Shown here piece after piece: positions 1 to 8,092 of a stretch of DNA of 64,000 nucleotides. The notes under the pieces were generated by a model, which saw nothing but the letters and a program-made list of their open reading frames with translations, had not been told where the DNA came from and searched no databases. Position numbers and translations under genes: made by a program. Location of the stretch: the NCBI RefSeq assembly GCF_009649815.1, contig NZ_WJIC01000015.1, forward strand, positions 124,001 through 188,000, written 5' to 3'. How positions within the stretch are numbered: the stretch's first letter is position 1; every line of letters starts with the position of its first letter. This DNA comes from Nocardia sp. SYP-A9097. Lineage in GTDB: Bacteria > Actinomycetota > Actinomycetes > Mycobacteriales > Mycobacteriaceae.

Positions 1-172
1 CAATGTGCATGTGCTGGACCTGAACAACGCCGTCTGCGAACCGGATGTCTGTGCCGTGGTGGAGGGCAATATTCTCGTCTACCACGACGAGCATCACCTC
101 ACCGCGAGCTATTCTCGTTCTCTCGCACCGGAACTCGCACGCCGGCTACAACCGATTCTCGGCTGGTGGTGA
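1..172 (+). CDS. Acyltransferase, C-terminal SGNH-domain end (5' truncated)
   Basis: Reading from base 2, an open frame of 56 codons runs into the window and stops at TGA 170-172. It contains DLNNAVC, a GN-ILVY stretch and the DEHHLTASYSRSLAP block. That block, with a D-x-x-H-L motif, is typical of the catalytic Asp/His end of the SGNH domain fused to membrane acyltransferase-3 (OafA/YrhL) proteins that O-acetylate surface glycans. Only the C-terminus is visible, so substrate and membrane topology cannot be judged. The next gene starts 90 bp downstream on the same strand. Family call is fairly secure from the motif; the specific role is not. Confidence 0.72.
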   Translation, partial: NVHVLDLNNAVCEPDVCAVVEGNILVYHDEHHLTASYSRSLAPELARRLQPILGWW

Positions 173-262
173 CGGAGCGGTTCGCGTTCCCGTAACCCCC
201 TGCCGGTACGGTGCCATCCGGCGGCTCGATCATGCGGGCGGACAGAAGAATTCGGGGGTTCT

Positions 263-1798
263 GTGAACGGCTTTCCTATCGAGATCGTGCTCGCGCTCAT
301 CGGTATCCTGGTGCCGGTTTCGGCATTCGTGTGGGAATTCGTGCTGGTGGGGCGTAAGCGGCTGGGTTATCGGGTGCAGATGGATACACCCGTGACCGGT
401 GAGATCGAATCCGTATTCCCCGGTGTCCTACCGCAATTGCGGCCCGACGGGACCGGGAACCCGCCGGAGCTCAAGGATCTGTCGGTGGTGCTGGTGCGCA
501 TCGAGAACAATGGCGCGACCGATATCGATGACGGCGATTACGCTGTCCCCGAGGCGAACCCGGTCGGCGTGCACATCCAGTTTCAGAATCGCCGCGTAAT
601 CGGTATGGCGGTAACCGAACTCAGCGACGACACGCTCGGCGACTGCCTGCGCCCGGGCACCGGAATCGGCGCACGCGAGGACACCGCGCACCGTATGGGC
701 ATTATCGATCTGCCCAAGGTTCCGATGAATCGCGGTGACCACTACAAGATTCTGGCCATTCTGCAGCGCAGCGCCGGTGCGGGCGAATATCCGGCCCCGA
801 CAGTGCGCGCCAAGATCAAGGGCGGCAGTGTCGCCGAAACCCGCAGCAACTCAGGGCGTTCGCCGCGACTACTGGCCCTGGTCGGTTTCCTGGTGGCGGT
901 CGTGGCCATCCAATATGTGGTCGGCCTGCGCCCGGAGGACACCCCGATCAATGCTCAGTGCACCAGCGGAAAGCTCACCCTGGTCGGCTCCTCGGCCTTC
1001 GAGCCGGTCATGCGCGATGCCGCGACCGCTTACCACAAGCTGTGCGACGGAGCGGATTTCGCATTCGAGTTCGACGGTAGTGAGCGCGGCCTGAGCCGGG
1101 TCGACGAGGACGGCAAGGACAATCCGGCCCTGCTCGCGATCAGCGACGGCCACGCGGGCCCCGGCTACCCGAATCTGCGCCCGCGCACCCTGGCCGTATC
1201 GATGTTCAGCATGATCGTGCATCCGGGAGTCGGCGTACACGATCTCACCGTGCCGCAGATCCGCGATATCTTCGCCGGCCGGGTCAACAATTGGCAGCTG
1301 GTCGGCGGCCCGAATCTGCCTGTGCGCGTGGTACAGCGGGCGCTGGGCTCGGGTACCCGGGAGACCTTCCGGGCCCGGCTGCTGGGTGATGCGCAGCCCC
1401 CTGCGCCGCCCACCACCAGCTGCCGCGCCATTATCGCCACCGATCCGCCCGGCCTGTCATCCTGCGAGGTCCCGGTCACCAAGGACATGCTCAAGACCGT
1501 CGCGGAGCTTCCCGGGGCCATCGGCTACACCGAGAACACCGACGCCACAAAGGCTTCCGACGTCGCGACGGTGACCATCGGGGGCCACTCCCCCACTCGC
1601 GAGCAGGTACTGGACCAGACCTATCCGTTCTGGAATGTCGAATACGCCTACAGCTCCGGCGAAGTCCCCGCCGACTCACTCGCGGCGGCCTTCCTGCGCT
1701 ATCTCACCGACCTACAGGGCAAGGATGTGCTGCGGTCGTACGGCGATATCCCGTGCGCCGAACTGGCCACCCCGGCCAGCTGTACACCCGACCCCTGA
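263..1798 (+). CDS. Membrane-anchored PstS-like substrate-binding protein
   Basis: A 511-aa protein with a GTG start preceded by a G-rich ribosome site at about 254-258. It has a hydrophobic helix at residues 5-25, a roughly 170-residue soluble domain, a second membrane helix at about 202-223, then a C-terminal periplasmic-binding-protein fold from about residue 231. That fold has the phosphate-binder signatures LTLVGSSAFEPV and QRALGSGTRETF, as in PstS-type proteins. Unlike true PstS it has no lipobox, and no pst permease or ATPase genes adjoin it. Two membrane passes would place the middle domain in the cytoplasm and the binder outside, so a sensor or transmembrane signalling role is as plausible as transport. 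The middle domain is not recognised. Confidence 0.65.
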   Translation: MNGFPIEIVLALIGILVPVSAFVWEFVLVGRKRLGYRVQMDTPVTGEIESVFPGVLPQLRPDGTGNPPELKDLSVVLVRIENNGATDIDDGDYAVPEANPVGVHIQFQNRRVIGMAVTELSDDTLGDCLRPGTGIGAREDTAHRMGIIDLPKVPMNRGDHYKILAILQRSAGAGEYPAPTVRAKIKGGSVAETRSNSGRSPRLLALVGFLVAVVAIQYVVGLRPEDTPINAQCTSGKLTLVGSSAFEPVMRDAATAYHKLCDGADFAFEFDGSERGLSRVDEDGKDNPALLAISDGHAGPGYPNLRPRTLAVSMFSMIVHPGVGVHDLTVPQIRDIFAGRVNNWQLVGGPNLPVRVVQRALGSGTRETFRARLLGDAQPPAPPTTSCRAIIATDPPGLSSCEVPVTKDMLKTVAELPGAIGYTENTDATKASDVATVTIGGHSPTREQVLDQTYPFWNVEYAYSSGEVPADSLAAAFLRYLTDLQGKDVLRSYGDIPCAELATPASCTPDP

Positions 1799-1805
1799 AA
1801 TACAC

Positions 1806-1846
1806 AGGGCCACAGTCACTCTCGTGAACGAAGCGACTGTGGCCCT
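1806..1846. terminator. Hairpin between convergent genes
   Basis: The arms at 1806-1817 and 1835-1846 are perfectly complementary over 12 bp with a 17-nt loop. A second short GC palindrome follows at about 1853-1869. The hairpin lies between the stops of the PstS-like gene and kdpC, which converge. There is no long T run, so it may be a factor-assisted or bidirectional terminator. Confidence 0.6.
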
Positions 1847-1873
1847 GCCGTACCGGCCGGAGCCGGCCGTTTC

Positions 1874-2755
1874 TCAGGCTCGGAACGGGTACTTGCCGTC
1901 CAGGTCGAGGTTGAGCTCGACGACGTTCACGCGGGGCTCACCCAGGAATCCGAGGGTGCGGCCGTCCGTGTGCTCGTCCACCAGTGCGCGTACCTGGTCC
2001 GCGGAGACGTTGCGGGCCTTGGCGATTCGCGCGATCTGGATATCCGCGTACGCCGGGGAGATGTGCGGGTCCAGGCCGGAACCGCTGGCGGTCACCGCAT
2101 CCGGCGGCACGGCCGACTTGGCGGGGGCGTCACCACGGATGGGGACGATGAGCCCGGCCGAGTAGTCCTCGCCGTCAGTCGCGCATTCGACCTTGACGCC
2201 CTTGTACGCGTCCAGGAACGGGGTCTTGGTCACCGAGCAGAACTCGTTGACGCTCACCACCTTCTCCGGATGCTCGATCGTGCCGTTGGTTTCGCGCAGG
2301 CCGATGACCGACAGCACCGCACCCACCCCGCCGGGGGTGCAGAACGGACGGCTGCCATCCACGCCCTCGAGCTCACCGATGGTCTTGCTGCGGGTGCACA
2401 CGGTGGTCAGCAGGCCGGTCTTGTCCGGCGCGCTGTCCACGATGTTCTCCGGGCCGAGGTTGCTCGCGGCCGTGGCGGTCGGGTCGTACCCGGCGGTGCC
2501 CGCCGCAGACGGACGGCTCTGGAAGTACTGCACCAGAACATTGCCCTTGTCATCGGCGAACGACTGCCCGATGAGGCTGGAGCCCACCGTGACACCGTTC
2601 TGTTCGATGAGCGAGCCCTCAGCCTTGTCCTTCAGGCCAGGTAGCTGCGCGACAGCGAAAACCGCCAGCGGATAGATGATTCCGGTGATCGCGGTCAGCA
2701 CCAGTAGCGCGCGCAGGGCCGCCACATGCTGCCGGATCCAAGTTGACATGCGCAT
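1874..2755 (-). CDS. kdpC: Potassium-transporting ATPase subunit C
   Basis: Small accessory subunit of the KdpFABC potassium pump, anchored by one N-terminal helix (about residues 14-37) with the rest outside the membrane. Family blocks are clear: GSSLIGQSF, YFQSRPSAAG, VTASGSGLDPHISPAYA and VNVVELNLDLDG. The protein is 293 aa, against about 190 in Escherichia coli. The extra length is an insertion at about residues 112-213 carrying four cysteines (C120, C139, C173, C191) before the VTASGSGLD block. The gene starts 1 nt after kdpB ends, so it is the last gene of the kdp operon. Identity is certain; the function of the insertion is unknown. Confidence 0.95.
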   Translation of the reverse strand: MRMSTWIRQHVAALRALLVLTAITGIIYPLAVFAVAQLPGLKDKAEGSLIEQNGVTVGSSLIGQSFADDKGNVLVQYFQSRPSAAGTAGYDPTATAASNLGPENIVDSAPDKTGLLTTVCTRSKTIGELEGVDGSRPFCTPGGVGAVLSVIGLRETNGTIEHPEKVVSVNEFCSVTKTPFLDAYKGVKVECATDGEDYSAGLIVPIRGDAPAKSAVPPDAVTASGSGLDPHISPAYADIQIARIAKARNVSADQVRALVDEHTDGRTLGFLGEPRVNVVELNLDLDGKYPFRA

Positions 2756-2756
2756 T

Positions 2757-4904
2757 TCAGGACATCCCGGGGAGGAATTGGACGACGAGGTCGATCAGCT
2801 TGATGCCGATGAAGGGGGCGATGATGCCACCCACGCCGTAGACGGCCAGGTTGCGGCTCAACAGCTTCGAGGCTGCCGCGGGCTTGTAGGCCACGCCGCG
2901 CAGCGCCAGCGGAATCAGCACCACGATGATGATCGCGTTGAAGATGACCGCGGACAGGATCGCCGACTGCGGGCTCGCCAGTCGCATGACATTGAGCATG
3001 TCCAGGCCGGGGTACAGCGCCACGAACAACGCGGGAATGATCGCGAAGTACTTGGCGATGTCGTTGGCGATGGAGAACGTGGTCAGCGCACCGCGAGTGA
3101 TGAGCAGCTGCTTGCCGATTTCGACGATCTCGATGAGCTTGGTCGGGTCCGAGTCGAGGTCGACCATGTTCCCGGCCTCTTTCGCGGCCGAGGTACCGGT
3201 GTTCATCGCCACGCCGACGTCCGCCTGTGCGAGCGCGGGCGCGTCATTGGTGCCGTCACCGGTCATGGCGACCAGGCGGCCACCGGCCTGCTCCTGCTTG
3301 ATCAGCGCCAGCTTGTCCTCGGGAGTCGCCTCCGCGAGGAAGTCGTCGACGCCCGCCTCATCGGCAATCGCCTTGGCGGTCAAGGGATTATCGCCGGTGA
3401 TCATGACGGTGCGGATGCCCATCTTGCGCATCTCGTCGAAGCGCTCGCGCATGCCCTGCTTCACCACATCCTTGAGATGGATGACGCCGAGCAGCTTGGC
3501 CTGGCCGTCCTTGACCTCCGCGACGACCAGCGGGGTACCGCCGGAGGCCGAGATGCCGTCGACGGCCGCGCCGACCTCGTCGGGAACCTGACCGCCCTGG
3601 CTGCGCACCCATTCGGTGACGGCACTGGCCGCACCCTTGCGCAGCAGGTGCCCGTCGGACAGGTCCACACCCGACATACGGGTCTGGGCGGTGAATTCCA
3701 CCCAGGTCGCGCCGGTGAGCTCGCCGGGGGTGCGCTCGCGCTTGTTGTACGCGGTCTTGGCGTACACCACGATGGAGCGACCCTCGGGGGTCTCGTCGGC
3801 GAGGCTGGAAAGCTGTGCGGCATCGGCCATTTCGTCCGCGGACACACCCGGCATCGGCACGAAGTCCGAAGCCTGACGATTACCGAGGGTGATGGTGCCG
3901 GTCTTGTCCAGCAACAGGGTGTTGACGTCACCGGCGGCCTCGACCGCGCGGCCCGACATGGCGAGCACATTGCGCTGCACCAGGCGGTCCATACCGGCGA
4001 TGCCGATGGCCGACAGCAGCGCGCCGATGGTGGTCGGAATCAAGCAGACCAGCAGCGACACCATGACGATGCCGGTAATGCCATTACCGTTGAGCGCCAA
4101 GCTGTCCGGCACGCCGGGCAGGTTCGCCTTGGAGAAGATGGCCAGCGGCTGCAGGGTCGCCACCGCGAACACGAAGATGATCGTGAGCGCGGCGAGCAGG
4201 ATATTCAGCGCGATCTCGTTCGGCGTCTTCTGCCGCGACGCGCCCTCGACGAGCGCGATCATCTTGTCGATGAAGCTACCGCCCGGCTCCTGGGTGATCT
4301 TGACGACCACCCGGTCGGACAGCACCGTGGTGCCACCGGTGACCGCGGAACGGTCGCCGCCGGACTCACGGATGACGGGCGCGGATTCACCGGTGATGGC
4401 CGATTCGTCCACCGAGGCAATGCCTTCGACGACATCGCCGTCACCCGGGATGACCTGGCCCGCCTCGACGACGACGAAGTCGCCGCGCTGCAGTTCGGTC
4501 GCCGCGACCTTCTCCTCGACCATCCGTGCACCGGGCGACCACTCGACAAGGCGGCGAGCGATCGTGTCGGTCTTGGCCTTTCGCAGGGTATCGGCCTGCG
4601 CCTTACCACGACCTTCGGCGACGGCCTCCGCCAGGTTGGCGAAAAGTACTGTCGCCCACAGCCATACGACGATCGTCCAGCCGAAGAAGGACGGATCGGT
4701 AATGGCCAGGATGGTGGACCAGATCGCGCCGATCTCGACGATCAGCATGACCGGGTTGTGCCACAGGGTGCGCGGGTCCAGCTTCTTGAAGGCGTCCGGC
4801 AACGACTTCAGCAGCATCTGCGGATCGAACAGTCCGCTGGTGACCCGGCCCTTGGGCGATGACGCGTCCTGCGTCACCGCGGGTTCAATGGTGGGAGCAG
4901 ACAT
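2757..4904 (-). CDS. kdpB: Potassium-transporting ATPase subunit B
   Basis: Catalytic P-type ATPase subunit, 715 aa, which hydrolyses ATP to drive K+ uptake through KdpA. Visible signatures are the actuator motif ITGESAPV, the phosphorylation motif LLLDKTGTIT with the acceptor aspartate at residue 333, the P-domain MITGDNPLTA and the hinge TGDGTNDAPALAQAD. Several membrane helices flank the soluble domains. It starts 1 nt after the kdpA stop and ends 1 nt before kdpC, so translation of the three is probably coupled. The length fits the family (about 680-720 aa). Confidence 0.98.
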   Translation of the reverse strand: MSAPTIEPAVTQDASSPKGRVTSGLFDPQMLLKSLPDAFKKLDPRTLWHNPVMLIVEIGAIWSTILAITDPSFFGWTIVVWLWATVLFANLAEAVAEGRGKAQADTLRKAKTDTIARRLVEWSPGARMVEEKVAATELQRGDFVVVEAGQVIPGDGDVVEGIASVDESAITGESAPVIRESGGDRSAVTGGTTVLSDRVVVKITQEPGGSFIDKMIALVEGASRQKTPNEIALNILLAALTIIFVFAVATLQPLAIFSKANLPGVPDSLALNGNGITGIVMVSLLVCLIPTTIGALLSAIGIAGMDRLVQRNVLAMSGRAVEAAGDVNTLLLDKTGTITLGNRQASDFVPMPGVSADEMADAAQLSSLADETPEGRSIVVYAKTAYNKRERTPGELTGATWVEFTAQTRMSGVDLSDGHLLRKGAASAVTEWVRSQGGQVPDEVGAAVDGISASGGTPLVVAEVKDGQAKLLGVIHLKDVVKQGMRERFDEMRKMGIRTVMITGDNPLTAKAIADEAGVDDFLAEATPEDKLALIKQEQAGGRLVAMTGDGTNDAPALAQADVGVAMNTGTSAAKEAGNMVDLDSDPTKLIEIVEIGKQLLITRGALTTFSIANDIAKYFAIIPALFVALYPGLDMLNVMRLASPQSAILSAVIFNAIIIVVLIPLALRGVAYKPAAASKLLSRNLAVYGVGGIIAPFIGIKLIDLVVQFLPGMS

Positions 4905-4905
4905 T

Positions 4906-6576
4906 TCAGTGGATTCCTTCGGCGAGCGGCCCGAGCGCCAGCGCGGGCAGGAAGGTCAGGGCCACCAGGATGATGGTCACGCCGACGACCATGCCGACGA
5001 ACTGCGGCCTGTGGGTCGGGAGTGTGCCGATCGATTCCGGCGTCGTGCCCTGCTGAGCCAGCGAACCGGCCAGTGCGAGAGCGAAAATCATCGGCAGGAA
5101 GCGGCCGAAGGCCATGGCCAGACCGAGCGCGGTGTTGTACCACATGGTGTTGCCACTCAGGCCCGCGAAAGCGGAACCGTTGTTATTGGCAGCGGATGTG
5201 AAGGCGTACAACACTTCCGACAATCCGTGTGGTCCACCGTTCGCCATACTGGCTCGCTGCCCCGGCATCGCCATGGCGACAGCGGTACCGATGAGCACGA
5301 TGAGCGGGGTGACCAGGAAATACGAAGCGGCGAGCTTGATTTCGCGCGGCGTGATCTTCTTGCCCAGGTACTCCGGGGTACGGCCGACCATCAGGCCCGC
5401 GACGAACACCGTGATGACCGCCAGGATCAGCATGCCGTAGAGACCGGATCCGGTACCACCGGGCGCGACCTCACCGAGCTGCATATTGAACACGGTCATC
5501 ATGCCACCGAGGCTGGTGTAGGAATCGTGGAACGAGTCCACCGCACCGGTCGAGGTCAGCGTGGTCGCCGTGGCGAAGGTCGCCGAATTCGAAGCGCCGA
5601 AACGGGTTTCGACGCCTTCCAGCGAAGCGCCGAGCGCGGTCGGAACCGTGCCGTGGTGCTGCAGCTGGAAGAGGTTGGTCAGCGCCATGCTGGCCATCGC
5701 GATGATGGACATGACCGCCGCGATCGCGTAGCCCTGCTTCTTCGAGCCGACCATGCGGCCGAAGGTGCGGGGCAGCGAGAAGCTGATCACCAGCAGCAGG
5801 AAGATCTCCAGCCAGTTGGTCCAGGCGTTCGGGTTCTCGAACGGGTGCGCGGAGTTGGCGTTGTAGAAGCCACCACCGTTGGTGCCGAGTTCCTTGATGA
5901 CTTCCTGGCTGGCGACCGGACCACCGGTAATGGTCTGCTGCGCGCCACCGAGAGTCTGCGCCACCTGATCGTGCAGGTGGAAGTTCTGGATCGCGCCGCC
6001 GGCAACGAGCACGATGGCGAAGATGAACGCGAAGGGCAGCAGAATTCGGATGGTTCCCCTCACCAGATCCACCCAGAAGTTGCCCAGATCGTTCGTATGC
6101 CGACGCGCGAAACCACGCACCAGCGCCACCGCCACCGCCATACCGACCGCCGCGGAGACGAAGTTCTGCACACCGAGTCCGGCCATCTGCACCAGGTGTC
6201 CCTGGGTCGATTCACCGGAGTAGTTCTGCCAGTTCGTATTCGTCACGAAGCTGACTGCGGTGTTCCAGGCGAGCTGCGGAGTCATCTCGGTGCCCGGATC
6301 ATTCAGGTGCAACGGCAGTTTGCCCTGAATCAGCTGGAAGAAGAACAGGAACAGAATGCTCACGGCCGAGAAGGCCAGTGCGCTGCGCGCGTAGACGCCC
6401 CAAGTCTGTTCGACACCGGGCTGTACGCCGATGGCCTTGTACAGGCCGCGCTCGGCGCGGGAGTGCTTCTCGCTGCTGTAAACCCGGTACATGTAATCGC
6501 CGAGCGGCACATGCACCAGGGCCAGCGCGAGTATCAGGGTCGCCGCGAAGACGATCCCCGCTGTAGTCGTGCTCAC
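4906..6576 (-). CDS. kdpA: Potassium-transporting ATPase subunit A (K+ channel subunit)
   Basis: The 556-aa polytopic membrane subunit that binds and conducts K+, related to the Trk/Ktr superfamily. It has roughly ten membrane helices and the characteristic pore-loop glycines, for example in SFVTNTNWQNY, ELGTNGGGFYNAN and SAANNNGSAFAG. The start GTG at 6574-6576 directly follows the kdpF stop with no gap. Length matches the family. It belongs to the minus-strand operon 27-aa ORF, kdpF, kdpA, kdpB, kdpC. Confidence 0.98.
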   Translation of the reverse strand: MSTTTAGIVFAATLILALALVHVPLGDYMYRVYSSEKHSRAERGLYKAIGVQPGVEQTWGVYARSALAFSAVSILFLFFFQLIQGKLPLHLNDPGTEMTPQLAWNTAVSFVTNTNWQNYSGESTQGHLVQMAGLGVQNFVSAAVGMAVAVALVRGFARRHTNDLGNFWVDLVRGTIRILLPFAFIFAIVLVAGGAIQNFHLHDQVAQTLGGAQQTITGGPVASQEVIKELGTNGGGFYNANSAHPFENPNAWTNWLEIFLLLVISFSLPRTFGRMVGSKKQGYAIAAVMSIIAMASMALTNLFQLQHHGTVPTALGASLEGVETRFGASNSATFATATTLTSTGAVDSFHDSYTSLGGMMTVFNMQLGEVAPGGTGSGLYGMLILAVITVFVAGLMVGRTPEYLGKKITPREIKLAASYFLVTPLIVLIGTAVAMAMPGQRASMANGGPHGLSEVLYAFTSAANNNGSAFAGLSGNTMWYNTALGLAMAFGRFLPMIFALALAGSLAQQGTTPESIGTLPTHRPQFVGMVVGVTIILVALTFLPALALGPLAEGIH

Positions 6577-6663
6577 TTAGAACCTCTCCGGGTACAGCAG
6601 CGCCGCAACGAGATAGACAGCGACGCCAATGGCCAGAACCAGACCGATAATGTTCTGAGTCAC
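6577..6663 (-). CDS. kdpF: Potassium-transporting ATPase subunit F
   Basis: A 28-aa single-helix peptide. Its body, NIIGLVLAIGVAVYLVAALL, ends in the hallmark YPERF tail of KdpF, which stabilises the KdpABC complex in the membrane. The GTG start overlaps the stop of the upstream 27-aa ORF (GTGA), and the stop codon TAA immediately precedes the kdpA start. A GGAG ribosome site lies about 8 nt upstream, inside the preceding ORF. It is easily missed by automatic callers because of its size. Confidence 0.93.
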   Translation of the reverse strand: MTQNIIGLVLAIGVAVYLVAALLYPERF

Positions 6664-6743
6664 AGCCGCTCCACCCCGCGCTGGATCAGGCCGAGCAGGG
6701 CGAAAATCGCCACGGTCAGCACGGTGAACACCACGACGGACAT
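6660..6743 (-). CDS. 27-aa membrane peptide, first gene of kdp operon
   Basis: An ATG-started frame of 27 codons encodes a single hydrophobic helix with a short basic/acidic end (QRGVERL). A strong purine-rich ribosome site (GAGAGAGG) sits about 10 nt upstream. Its TGA overlaps the kdpF GTG by 4 nt (GTGA), the architecture of coupled genes. I recall similar tiny ORFs before kdpF in other actinobacteria, but no function is known to me. Possibilities are an extra small Kdp subunit or a leader peptide that couples translation. The ribosome site, helix and overlap make it likely to be translated. Confidence 0.75.
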   Translation of the reverse strand: MSVVVFTVLTVAIFALLGLIQRGVERL

Positions 6744-6955
6744 GTGTTGAAACCTCTCTCTACTGATGCCGCACCTCAGGTGCAACGGAGCGAGTCAAGC
6801 GTTCGATCGGTCCTGGATCGAGGGCCTTTACGCCTTCTTAGCGTTGCGCACCGCCGCCTTGACGCTCCGCTTACAGGCTCGGCTCGGTGTGTCGAACCAC
6901 CGGCGTGGCGGGGGGTATACGTAACCTCGATCAGGCCGGACCAAAGGGAGGCCCC
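6744..6955. promoter_or_regulatory. Divergent control region of the kdp pump operon
   Basis: This 212-bp gap separates the minus-strand kdp operon from the plus-strand gene at 6956. It holds a perfect 13-nt palindrome, GCACCTCAGGTGC (6771-6783), placed as an operator or hairpin just upstream of the 27-aa ORF. It also holds the motif GGCGTAAAG on the minus strand (6826-6834), which recurs upstream of kdpDE at 7837-7845. KdpE is the expected regulator. The exact promoter elements cannot be fixed by eye. Confidence 0.45.
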
Positions 6956-7624
6956 ATGTTCGAACGCGCGGTACAGAAGTCCGTGGAATTGGTACTTCGC
7001 GGTGGCACCGGGGTACAGGCTCCGCTCGCGGCGAAGTATGTCGAGCGACTGCACCGCAAACATCCGGATCGCTCCCCGGAGGGCATCGAACAGTGCCTGG
7101 AATTGCGCTATCTGGCGATCGTCACCATCAGCGGCACCCTGGCCGGACTCTCGGCCGCCGTGCCAGGCGTGGGCACCCTCATCGGATTGGCCGTCAGCGG
7201 TGTCGAATCCGTGTTCTTCCTGGAGACCTCGGCGCTCTACGCGGCCTCGGTCGGCGCGGTGCACGGTATGAGCGACCTGCCCGCCAAACAGCGCCGCACC
7301 CTGGTTGCCGGAGTGGTGCTGGGCGAGAGCGGCGAACAACTACTCGGCAAGGGCGCGAGCCAATCCGCCCGCGACTGGGCCACCACCGTCGGCGACCATC
7401 TCCCCGTCGTGCGCAATATCGACAACGCCATGGCCAAGCGCTTCATCGTCCAGTTCGTCGTCAAACGCGGCGTCCTCATGTTCGGCAAAACCCTCCCCGC
7501 CGGTATCGGCGCGATCATCGGGGCCCTCGGCAACCGAGCGCTCGCCAAATCGGTAGTCGGCAACGGCCACCGCACTTTCGGCCCCGCCCCGGCGAGCTGG
7601 GATAAAGAATTCGCCACGAAATAG
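6956..7624 (+). CDS. Conserved membrane protein between kdpFABC and kdpDE
   Basis: A 222-aa protein starting at ATG 6956 behind a near-ideal ribosome site (AAAGGGAGG, 6943-6951). A longer upstream in-frame start lacks such a site. The central part (about residues 45-105) is hydrophobic and Gly/Ala rich, with GTLAGLSAAVPGVGTLIG and a second such segment near residue 185. This recalls EcsC-like and other small membrane-associated families, but I do not recognise it firmly. Placement between the pump operon and its sensor genes may be functional or simply conserved neighbourhood. No enzymatic motif is visible. Confidence 0.7.
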   Translation: MFERAVQKSVELVLRGGTGVQAPLAAKYVERLHRKHPDRSPEGIEQCLELRYLAIVTISGTLAGLSAAVPGVGTLIGLAVSGVESVFFLETSALYAASVGAVHGMSDLPAKQRRTLVAGVVLGESGEQLLGKGASQSARDWATTVGDHLPVVRNIDNAMAKRFIVQFVVKRGVLMFGKTLPAGIGAIIGALGNRALAKSVVGNGHRTFGPAPASWDKEFATK

Positions 7625-7942
7625 CTTTGGCACGATAAGTCACATCCGGAGCCGCGCCACGTCATAACCCGCCCCCTACAGTTGGCGGCGGTTCTGGAAA
7701 TCGTGTGGGTGACCAGACCGCTTCGAGGGGTGGAGGTCTCGCCTCGCACTCCCGGTGGCTGATCTCAGCGGGGCGAGCCCTCCACCGGAGCCCCCACCCG
7801 CCGGATCGGCCGATGTTGCCGGGATCACGACGCGCGGGCGTAAAGAAAGCGTCAGTACCAGCCTCTTCGGCGAAATCGACGGTAGAACAGGGGAGTCCGG
7901 CCGCGTCGGCCGGACATATCCGCCGATGATCGAGGAGAGATC
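7625..7942 (+). promoter_or_regulatory. Structured leader upstream of the kdpDE operon
   Basis: A 318-bp gap with no convincing gene but unusually strong RNA structure in the direction of kdpDE. The arms 7729-7743 and 7772-7786 pair as 8 bp plus one mismatch plus 6 bp, enclosing a further GCTGA/TCAGC helix. A second perfect 9-bp hairpin (7895-7903 with 7907-7915, loop CGT) lies just before the ribosome site of the 49-aa ORF. The motif GGCGTAAAG at 7837-7845 is shared with the kdp pump control region. It could be a riboregulator or attenuator; the known c-di-AMP (ydaO) consensus is not visible. Confidence 0.45.
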
Positions 7943-8092
7943 GTGCCGGACATCATTCCCATGATGGTGGTATTCGGATTCCTGGCTGCCGCACTGTTGC
8001 TGCGCGTCGCGGCCGGTGCTCAGCCGAATCGCGTGCGCGTTCGCGCGGGCCGTCCGGGGTTTTCCGTACCGCGCGCAATGATGGACGAGTGA
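7943..8092 (+). CDS. 49-aa membrane peptide coupled to kdpD
   Basis: A GTG-started frame of 49 codons with a clear GAGGAGAG ribosome site at 7932-7939. The N-terminal half is one hydrophobic helix (IIPMMVVFGFLAAALLL); the rest is a basic tail rich in arginine and proline. Its stop TGA (8090-8092) overlaps the kdpD GTG start, so kdpD translation is probably coupled to it. It is not KdpF (no PERF tail) and I do not recognise the family. A role as a small modulator of the KdpD sensor is a guess from position only. Confidence 0.7.
   Translation: MPDIIPMMVVFGFLAAALLLRVAAGAQPNRVRVRAGRPGFSVPRAMMDE

Noticed and set aside
2676..6750. Long plus-strand open frames (728 and 953 codons) opposite kdpC, kdpB and kdpA
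   Set aside because: They are His/Arg/Asp-rich antisense frames produced by GC-rich codon bias; they lack domains and ribosome sites, and the minus strand carries clear KdpA, KdpB and KdpC motifs.
7625..7942. c-di-AMP (ydaO) riboswitch ahead of kdpDE
   Set aside because: Considered because of the potassium link, but the conserved end block containing GACAGCTAACC-type sequence was not found; described only as a structured leader.
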